This document shows positions 55,557-64,000 of a stretch of 64,000 nucleotides of DNA, in pieces. The position numbers and the translations under genes are program-made. This DNA is from Biomphalaria glabrata (lineage: Eukaryota; Mollusca; Gastropoda; Planorbidae), in the NCBI RefSeq assembly GCF_947242115.1, contig NC_074725.1, positions 10,330,011 through 10,394,010 of the forward strand. The letters are read 5' to 3'. The first letter of the stretch is position 1; each line of letters begins with the position of its first letter. The notes under the pieces are model-generated. The model saw only the letters and a list, made by a program, of their open reading frames with translations, searched no databases and had not been told where the DNA came from.

Positions 55557-58500
55557 ATGCCTACCAGAAACTTGGGTGTCTTATTATCCAAAACAAATAT
55601 TGATGCTTCTCTGCTGGAAGATAAACAAAAATGTGAGAGAAATGATGAGTTAAATATGTGGTACCATGGCAAATTACAGAGATTACATGCTGAACAAATT
55701 TTACAAGAAGGTATGACAATAATCACAGCTTCCTTTAACAGTTAAGTAATAAAGCGAAAGTTCCTTTTTCAGACCTTGCGATCTATAAGGCAGATGATGT
55801 TAAGTTCACCTGTTTCTTTGGCTAATGGTTAACGTGCAGGGTGTCATGTTGCCAGCACAATGAACAACCGATATATTTATTTTGTTCTCTAATAAATTGC
55901 AAAATAAAAAAAAATGGCAGAATAAATCCACAAATTTAAAAAACAATATAGAATCATAAAATTATATTTGTTATGCCAAACTATTAATATTAGTTGAATG
56001 ATGCTCCTTTTCAACTAATTTGTGCACCTTTTATAATGTTTGCAAACATATGAGAAAAATCTTGTATAGAACCTTCTGGTTTAAAACATTATTCTAAACC
56101 TCATAATGACATCATAATTTTTATTTTTTTCCACCAATGACATCATTTAGTTTCTTTGCTCTTGCCATCTTTGTGATAGGAAGTAAACCTCAGCAGACTG
56201 TTTGGCTAATTCTTGCATTTAACTAAACTATGTTTAACTTTAGGCAGAACTATTCTTTTATACTTGCAGCCGTTCAAAGAAACCCCAGCTTGAACTCGGA
56301 TGGTCTTTTCCTTGTGCGTGACAGTACAGCCTCAAATGTTGACTTCTCACTTTCATTCTTATTTGAATCTCGATGCTACCATTTCTACATTGAGCGAGAC
56401 AAGGAAGGATATTTTTTCATTGAAGGAGGCCCTGTTGTTCATGGTAAGCTGTATTTTGTTGCAGTAGTCAAAAAAATATATATAAAAAAAGAGCAAGAAA
56501 TATAGAATATTAAATAAGCAGACATGCATGTCATGTTAAGCAATGTTTTCATACTACTGACTCCAATGATTTTCTAGAGCAAGTTAGGGAATGGTAAAAA
56601 CTGTGTATCATATCCTATGTAAGTTACAGATTGTTAAAGCCTGTTTGTGTTGTATCCTTACAGAAATTACAGTATATAAAACTTCTAGCATTCTACAGGT
56701 TTGTTTGAATATAGTTTAAAAATTCATTAGAAACTAAAATCATTATCATTGGCATCTAACATTTAGTGATCTACAGATTGTATAATCCCTAGAAGCTAAA
56801 ATCATTATCATTGGTTTAGGGCTCAAGAGGCCCAAATTATCTCTTTTAAAAATCCTGGATAAAAATACCCTTGTGGTTATGCATATAGCATTTATTTTTA
56901 TATACAGGCCAAGAGAAAATGTCTCCCACAATCGAAAGATGAACCTTTAGGCCACATCTGGGAAATAAAATACCCGGGGTGGACCAAAATCAAACCTGCT
57001 GCCTTGCAGGAAGTGGAGGGATCCACAAAGGCTAGGGCACCTTACCCGAAAATAAAGGCAGCTATCCAGAGAGCTGAAAGGGGCAGCCCCCCAGATGGTT
57101 ATGCACAGGGCTAACAACTCTGTCATATAAAAAATACTGTTACGAAAGCTAATACACACAAGAAAACCCGGACAGATCTCAACGGAAAACGACCTAGGCC
57201 TGGAAAAGGACATGATTTTTGTTTTGCGACAACAGAGGGGCGAAAATCGTATACAGGCAAAAACCAAAAGGCAGGCGACCCAAAGGCAGACCCCGAATGC
57301 AATGGATAGATGACATGGAAACAGATCTGAAGCAGCTTGGGGTTAGGGCGTGGAGACGAAAGGCCCAGGAGAGATCTGAATGGAAGGATGTGTTAAAGCA
57401 GGCCAGAGCCCTCCATGGGTCTTAGCGCCACTGGGATGGATGGATGGATGCATCATTGATAGCTGTCCCTTCTCTTTTCTAGTCTGCCTTATGTTAACAC
57501 CACTTTCATTACTATTTGGTGACCTTGGCATTGACTTCAGAGAGTGTGGAAGTCATTTATATTGATGTGTGATTACTGCTGCTATGGTATTTGATAAGCA
57601 TGATAAATTTTAAGTTAGACAAAGATTAATATGGGCAATGGATGGAATAAGGAGAATTAGAAAGCAGGGAGGACAAACTTTGTATAGACTTATAAGAGCC
57701 TAGCCACTAAGGGTTGATTTCAGCTTTTTATTTTGAGCCATACTTGACTGTCTCTGTGATTTCCAACATTATCAAAGTGAATGGTATCATTTTTTCTCAT
57801 TTTTTTCTGATAATATTGTTGATGTCTAACTTATTAAAGATATAATTTGTTTTTCTGCATGTCTTGTTTTTTTGATGTATCTAATGCTTTTCCTTTCATT
57901 GCAGGCCTTGAGAAATTAATAGATTATTACAAAGGAAGTCCTAACCGTCTCCCATGCAATCTTTCCTTTATGTGTAGAAAAGATTTACCACCATCACAGG
58001 TTCGTAAAAATGGGCAGACAAATCTTCTTCACAGAGCAATAATAGAAGGTGAGTTAATGAATTAACTAAATAGATGAATATTAAAAAATCAAACTATTAA
58101 GTGGAAAAAGAAATAATTAATTAACAGCTTAAAATAAATTGAAATTTTGAATTATTTCTCACAGAAAGCTTAAGAGTTACTATTATTCTAAAATAATTCT
58201 AAATAGTGGGAACAAAATTATGTACAAACTGAATTTGCATTCTGATGTTACAACAGAAGTCAATGTCTTTGAAATGCTTTTTTGAAATAAGCTGAAAATA
58301 ATAAAGACAATAAAAAAAATAGGGAAATAGTTTGAATTGTGTGATTACTAATTGATTGTGCTTACCGATTAATTTTTTTTTTTTTACTTTTTTGTTCATC
58401 ATAAAAAAAAAAACTTAAAGCTGTTAAGGCTGAATTAAAATATAAGGATCAAATCAATTTTTTTTTTCTTAAATTGAGTACATGATCATCCCATCTATCA

Positions 58501-61500
58501 TTATCTTTACTTTAAAAAAATAACTTTGTTAAATTTTGTTACGATGCTTTTTAAAAACATAATCTTTTTTTCTTGTGTAAATTCCAGACAGAGAGGATTT
58601 AGCGCTTAAAATTTTAAATCACCCTAACTGTCCAGATGTTGATGCTAAAAATGAAGAAGGTAATAATTTAAGAAAAAAGTCATTCTTTATGATTGTAGAT
58701 CAGCATGTCCTAAACAAAACATTTCCCATGACCTCTTTGACAAATCTTTATTCAGTGTCTGGATAGTATCTTATCTTATAAATTATAGGTTGAAGATAAT
58801 TACATTCTAGTAACTAGAAAGTAAAGGCAGTGATTTGCTTTGCCGACCTATTATTCTTATTTAGTGTAGACCACAGAAATAGATGAACAGAACTTGGTTA
58901 CTACTTATTTACTATCATGGACCGCAATCTCCAGAATGAAGCTTCTTATATTTATTACTGATACATGGCATGCATTCCCTTGGATTATCATTTTATGATT
59001 TCTGTAAGGTGCTTCTGAATAATCACTGCACTTTGGTCCAATCCCTTTAGCTAACTTTTGCAGGAGATGCTTTTGTAATGCATGTAAAAAAAAAAAAGGA
59101 AAAATGTTCCCCTTAGACCTTTCGATATATACGGCAGATGATATTAAGGTCATCTGTTTCTTTGGGCAACAGTTAATGAGCATGTGTCATGTGGCCAGCA
59201 CAATGACCAACTGCCTTTACTTTCCTCAACTCAAGTCAGGTACCCATTAAAGTTGGATGGACTCAGGGGCGCCCTAAAAATCCCAAAATTCAAAATCTTA
59301 GTCTTCAACCAGATTTGAACCCAGGACCCCAGGTTCAGAAGCCAAGCTCTTAACCACTCAACCACACACCCCCACCCCTGTAAAGCATATAAGTGCTTCA
59401 TAAACACAGCTCTAGTTAGATCTCAAAATAAAATTACCTAAATACCTAGCTTCATAATAGGAATCTGAAATGCTCAGTTCAGTAGCCAAACAGTTTATGC
59501 CACCCAACGCTTCCAAAGCCAAATATTTGAAAGAATTGTATATTGTTTGTATGCATCTTGATTTTTTTAATTTTTTTTTAACATTTCTGGGCTCAGCAGA
59601 AATGCTTTTATAAACTTTAGAACTTTGGGAATAATCTTTTTTTTCTTTTTTGTTTAGGATCCACAGCCTTACATGATGCTGCCTTCAAAGGCATGGACAG
59701 TGTTGTCACTCTTCTTCTCAAATTGAAAGCAAATGTCAAAATCAAAGATGTGGAAGGCTCAACACCTTTGCATGTGAATATATTTGAATAGTTTTGTCAT
59801 TTATAGAAATCTTTTAGTTTATATTTATATAATAACAGATAATAGATAGTCAATCCTTATTTTGACAAGACTAAGTTGAAACTTGACAAAAGAATTTGGG
59901 GGTTTGTGCATACATTCAAAATGTACAATTTTAATGCAGTTCAACAAGACACCAAATATTTTCTTGCATGGTCTAGAACTGTCTGGATGGGAAGCTGTTT
60001 AAAGCAGAAATAAAGAAGTGGGAGACGAAATTCATAATCAGAGGAAAACAGTAAAAAATATTTTGTTTTGGTCAAAGTCTTTCTTACACAAGGAAACTTA
60101 TCTACTTAATAATATCTTCTGTTTATTAGAGTTTTATTATTGAATGCCTTTGTGATATTTAATGACAGATTGAATACAAGAATAAGGAATAATTTTAACT
60201 AACTTGTTCTTAATTATTGACTTCTAATTTAAAGTGTAAAATTTAAAATCCTTTTCTTTTATGACCGGTCTGAGTTGTAGTAGCTAATTGCTAATTAAAG
60301 AAACCCTTATGCAGAAGCTAGTGATTCTGCTAACATTATCTATTAACTCTTTCACTCATAATTGACGATACCATCGTTGATTTAACATTATTAAATTAAA
60401 TTAATGTTTGATTGTATAAACTTTACTTTGTGTTATATAAAAAGAGCATGCATCCCCCTTTAATTCTATACCAAATAAAACACTTTCTGATAATAAAAAA
60501 AGTTATACTAGCCTTATCATAACAGGGTAGAAAAATGCTAATGAGCAAAATGAATAATTGTGTCGGAACATGGAAAATGATTACAGTAAGAGTTAATATT
60601 AATGAGGCTAAGAAATTCTCTTATAGTTTTAGACTCAAATTTATGTATGTATGTGACATGCCTGTACAGAAAGCATGTGAAGCTGACAAGACCTCGACGT
60701 CTGTGCTGCTCATCAATGAGGACAGCACTTGCATGCAAGAGAGGAATCCTACTACTCACTGGGTCCCATTACATATCGCAGCAATGAAAGGTCACACTGG
60801 CTGTGTCCAGGTGAGAAAGTTTTATTTTTTGAGACTTGAAGGCTGACTTGTTTTTGTACATGTCAGATTATTATTATTATTAACAAAAAAAATTTTTTTT
60901 CTTTTGTTTAAATATGTAAACAGAGCTAAGCTAGTTAAGTGTACAGATTTGACTTAGTGTAATTGTCAGAGATCTTTTGCAGCCAGTTACAGTAAATGTA
61001 ATCTTTTATAACAAAAAATGTTATTTAGAATTATATCTAGATGTAGGACTTTTGCTGGTGTAGGAATTGGTCAGTAGTCAAGTTGACCTAAATCTGGTTG
61101 TTTCTCAGCTGTTAGTCAATAGTGGACGTGTGTTGGTCAACATGTATCAATAATTCTTTAGTTAATTTTGATTTTTTTTTTTTTTTTGTGAAGAGATTCT
61201 TATTTCTTTATTTTATTATCATTATTATACATTTTTCATTTGTTTAATAGATTTCATCTTAAAGATTAATATCTTTTATTAAGATTAATATATTTTATTC
61301 TAGGTTCTGCTAAGTGGTGGTGCTGCTTTGTACCCAAGGAGTTTAGAGGGAGAGACACCAATAGAACTGGCAGAAAAATACAGAAGAAAAGATTGTATAG
61401 ATTTGTTAAGTGAGTCATGGGTTCATTTCTACAACAATTTAAGCAGAATTTAATTGAATCCTTTCATCAGTCAAATTAATGTGTTTTTTTATGGCATTCT

Positions 61501-63204
61501 AGTTAATGTTTTATTTTATATGACATTCTGTAGAACAAATGCCAACTTTAAAAAATAAAATTGAAATGTTGAAAATCTTACGATTTTGTTAATGTTTTGA
61601 TCTAAATGCTCCATCTTAATAGTTTGTTTTCACTTATAATAGTAACTAGGTTACTTTTTAGACCTAACCAACTATGGAGCAGATGATTTAAAACTCATCT
61701 GTTTCATTGGCTGATGGTTAATGAGGATGTAGCCACTTTAATAATTGACTTTCCCCAACTAATGTCAGTTAGCCATTGGAGTTGTTATCCTGAAGTTTAA
61801 AATCCCAGAAGCCTTCACTGCGCTTCAAAACTGGGATTTGAACTGGAGATCCCCCAGTTTACCACTCATTAAACATCCCCTCGCTTATTAACAGCTACAT
61901 TAATATTTGGAAACAATCGTATATTAATTAAGCTTTTTATTTGACATCATTTTTTTCTTAGACTGTAAGGGAACAAATAATTGAATGATATTTTAAACAT
62001 TATTTTTTTAATTTGGACAGAAAAATTTAAAGAATTTCCTGGAGATACACAAAAGTCAGACTGGTTCCATCCAGAAATAGACAGACAGGTGAGATAGTTT
62101 AGTTACTATAAAAATATGCCATTTGAGGTTGCTAGTGCCAAAATATACTCATGTAAAATATTCTTTGACTTTAAATTTAGAGATACCAGTATTCTTCTCA
62201 AAATTTTATTACTGATTGAGTAAAAGATGGATGAAAAAGAAACCAGCCTTTTTAAACTTCACATCCTATTATAACATATATATATTATAACATATATTAA
62301 GGAAAATAAATGGATGATATGTTAAATTTCATTTAATTGATGCACTTTTATAATGGAATCACACATCTCTGTATTAGGCTTTTTTTTTTTTAACTCTTTC
62401 TCTCCGTAATTATTTTCTAGGTTTCGATGGAATTATTTATTTTGCTCATTAGTGTTTCACTACCCTGTTATGATTAAACTTCCAAAACATTTTGTATGTA
62501 ATGAGGAAATGTTATTTTAGGTATTTCATGGTAGGACAATGCATGTACTTTTAATGTAACAATGATTACAGTTTATAAAAACAAAAAATAATTTAATCTA
62601 ATGGGGTCAAATCAGTGTTGGTATCATTAGTTAGGAGAGAAAGAGTTAATGTACTGGCACCTTGTATTAAGTGTAGTTTAGTGCTACAATGGCTTATTGC
62701 TAAAGTTTTTAAAACATCTAGTCCTAGAAGTCCTTGGGTTACTTACTTTGTTCTGTGTTTTATCTAGGGTGCTGAGAATGTGTTTAGTAGCCAGCCTAGC
62801 ACCAGTGGTCTATTTTTGATTCGCCCTAACAAAAACCAGGATGGACAGTTTGTTTTGAGCTTGATGAGAGATAGAAATGTTTTCCACTATGAGATTAAGA
62901 CAAAGGTTAGGGTTTTCTTGTATTAAACATTTTCAAAATACAATTTAGTAAAAACTTGTTCAATATAACAATCTATTATGGTTTTGTCCTAGTTTTCTTA
63001 ACATCAAGGCAACATATAAAATATAATGTATGCCAAAGAAGTTCTCAGCTTGTATTTCCGTGCTTCCTTTGTAGGAGTACAGAGGTCAACGGATGTATTA
63101 CATTGACGATGGTCCACTACACCAGTCGTTGGAATTCCTTGTGCAGTATTATCACAGATTTGAAGATGGCTTGGGGGTGCCACTTCGAGCCTCTGTGTCC
63201 TCCA
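55557..63204 (+). CDS. SHARK/HTK16-type tyrosine kinase, N-terminal part (SH2-ANK-SH2), kinase beyond window
   Basis: Ten exons: 55557-55710 (exon opens at 55530), 56270-56443, 57905-58048, 58588-58659, 59658-59773, 60670-60810, 61304-61409, 62021-62088, 62768-62905 and 63075-63204; GT-AG introns, frame unbroken for 414 codons plus 1 nt. SH2-1 runs from WYHGKL (35) through FLVRDS (phosphotyrosine-binding R68) to about 130. Ankyrin repeats follow: NGQTNLLHRAIIEG, GSTALHDAAFKG, 'GSTPLHKACEADK', WVPLHIAAMKGH and GETPIELAEKYRR. SH2-2 starts at 'WFHPEIDRQGAENVF' and has GLFLIRP (R344). This order is specific to the SHARK family, cytoplasmic kinases acting below receptors with ITAM-like tails in invertebrates. 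The frame is open upstream of ATG 55557, so an earlier coding exon is possible. The gene runs off the right end. Confidence 0.92.
55752..55873 (-). mobile_element. tRNA-derived SINE (type 2), tail half only
   Basis: 'cagaccttgcgatctataag', 'ggcagatgatgttaag' and 'gtgtcatgttgccagcaca' match the body of the family. The tRNA-like head is missing. It lies in the first intron after the SH2 start. Confidence 0.7.
56444..57904 (+). other. Intron 2 of the SHARK gene, with LINE remains
   Basis: Contains a LINE tail (57219-57425) and, just before it, related G/C-richer DNA (about 56945-57210). The rest is A+T-rich and featureless. Confidence 0.6.
57219..57450 (+). mobile_element. LINE 3'-end fragment with (GGAT)n tail
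   Basis: The frame at 57219-57425 reads 'KGRPRMQWIDDMETDLKQLG' and then 'WRRKAQERSEWKDVLKQA', the usual last segment of LINE ORF2. Its stop is followed by GGATGGATGGATG, a short-repeat tail typical of RTE-like elements. Only this end is present. Confidence 0.75.
59098..59378 (-). mobile_element. tRNA-derived SINE (type 2)
   Basis: Reversed full-length copy: 'ggcagatgatattaaggtca', 'atgtggccagcacaatgacc', 'caggtacccattaaagttgg', and the head 'gatttgaacccaggacc' and 'gttcagaagccaagc'. In the SHARK gene, opposite to transcription. Confidence 0.85.
61652..61878 (-). mobile_element. tRNA-derived SINE (type 2), diverged
   Basis: Reversed copy with 'gagcagatgatttaaaactc', 'atctgtttcattggctgatg' and 'gggatttgaactggagatcc'. 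More diverged than the other copies. In the SHARK gene, opposite to transcription. Confidence 0.75.
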
Positions 63205-64000
63205 GTAAGTAGTCAGAATACAAAAAGACACACAATTACTGCTAAGTGGTATTGGATCTCATTGTGATAGAAATATTTATTTTGAATATTTTTTTTTAAC
63301 TCTTTTATTCTAATAGACTTAAAACAGGATTACCCTTGAAAACAAAAAATTCCCATCTTATTCATTATGTAGAATTCCATTTGTAGGACTAGATTTCCAT
63401 TTCAGTCATTGTAAATGGATGCAGTGAGTATATATCTGTTTAGCTTTAACCTTTTATATATCATTTCATCTTCTGCGCCTGTCTTTGGCAAGCCCTTTTC
63501 TCTGTCTAAAATGTGTATCCCGCTGCCTTTTTGAGAGCTAACCAGCTGTCTCTTTCTGAGGCCATGCAGCTGCTTTCCTATATGTCAGTGAGGGCAAAAT
63601 TGGGCCAGAATTGTCCTTGAAAGCACTTGGGGAGGAGGGGTATAAGCTTTCCAAAAATGATCACCTTTAGTATGCAGTGGTTGAGCAGCATATATTGTTT
63701 CTAAACTGTCAAAAAGAGAAAAATAGAACTCTGCAGATAACAGCTTTGTCTGCATTAGATGTGGGAAAAAACTGCATGTCACAATATTGGGTCTGTGTGG
63801 TCACGTCCTTAATCTACGGAACCAAAGGCAATACCATAATTAGATTTGGATTTGAGTCAACTATCATTTGCCTTTTCTTTCATTCTTTTTTTTTTTGTTT
63901 CTGTCTCTGAGTCTGTAAGTTCAAATACGAAATAATCTTTGGTAATGTGAGTGAAATCATTTGGATGCAGTGTTAAATGTCTTTTTATGAAGAACATTGA
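63205..64000 (+). other. SHARK intron to the window end, with LINE-like fragment at 63485-63860
   Basis: 'acagctttgtctgcatta', 'actgcatgtcacaatattgg' and 'ttaatctacggaaccaaagg' line up with 42580-42690. They read as the tail of a mobile-element frame with C-x2-C-G-K zinc-finger remains. No further kinase exon is visible before 64000. Confidence 0.5.

Overview
The window looks like nuclear DNA of a mollusc, most likely a pulmonate (freshwater) snail. This is inferred from spliced animal genes with GT-AG introns, high A+T, many long minisatellites, and tRNA-derived SINEs and LINE tails of the kind common in gastropod genomes. No bacterial, organellar or free viral genome is present. Exons were assembled by hand by requiring consensus splice sites, matching phases and an unbroken reading frame. 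The species and all family names rest on recognition, not on a search.

Layout. (1) 1-2137 holds the last exon (1784-1949) of a gene for a small cysteine-rich protein, entering from the left; its intron carries a MITE tail and a 26-bp tandem array. (2) 5142-11236 is a young LTR retrotransposon with identical LTRs, lying between this exon and a complete paralogue. (3) 12176-16590 is the paralogue: four exons, a signal peptide, 212 residues and an eight-cysteine C-terminus. (4) 17881-27770, minus strand, is a complete nine-exon SLC16-type monocarboxylate transporter of 617 residues; its introns hold four large tandem arrays. (5) About 27.8-38.0 kb is gene-poor: a MITE, a 47-bp minisatellite of about 27 copies, a MULE-type DNA transposon with clear target duplication, and an old LTR-element fragment. 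(6) 38012-47318 is a complete four-exon gene for a divergent actin (379 residues). Its first intron holds a two-length minisatellite and a 2.5-kb inverted-repeat element filled with a hairpin array. (7) 47.4-55.5 kb is repeats and unassigned DNA. (8) 55557-63204 is the 5' part of a SHARK/HTK16-type tyrosine kinase gene (SH2, ankyrin repeats, SH2); the kinase exons lie beyond the window.

The four gene loci are not an operon or evident pathway. The transporter is membrane transport, actin is cytoskeleton, the SHARK kinase is phosphotyrosine signalling, and the cysteine-rich pair are secreted proteins of unknown role. The secreted gene and the transporter are convergent, with about 1.1 kb between them. 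The most unusual items are the secreted cysteine-rich pair, the hairpin array with a higher-order dimer structure inside the actin intron, and the richly repeated ends of the MULE.
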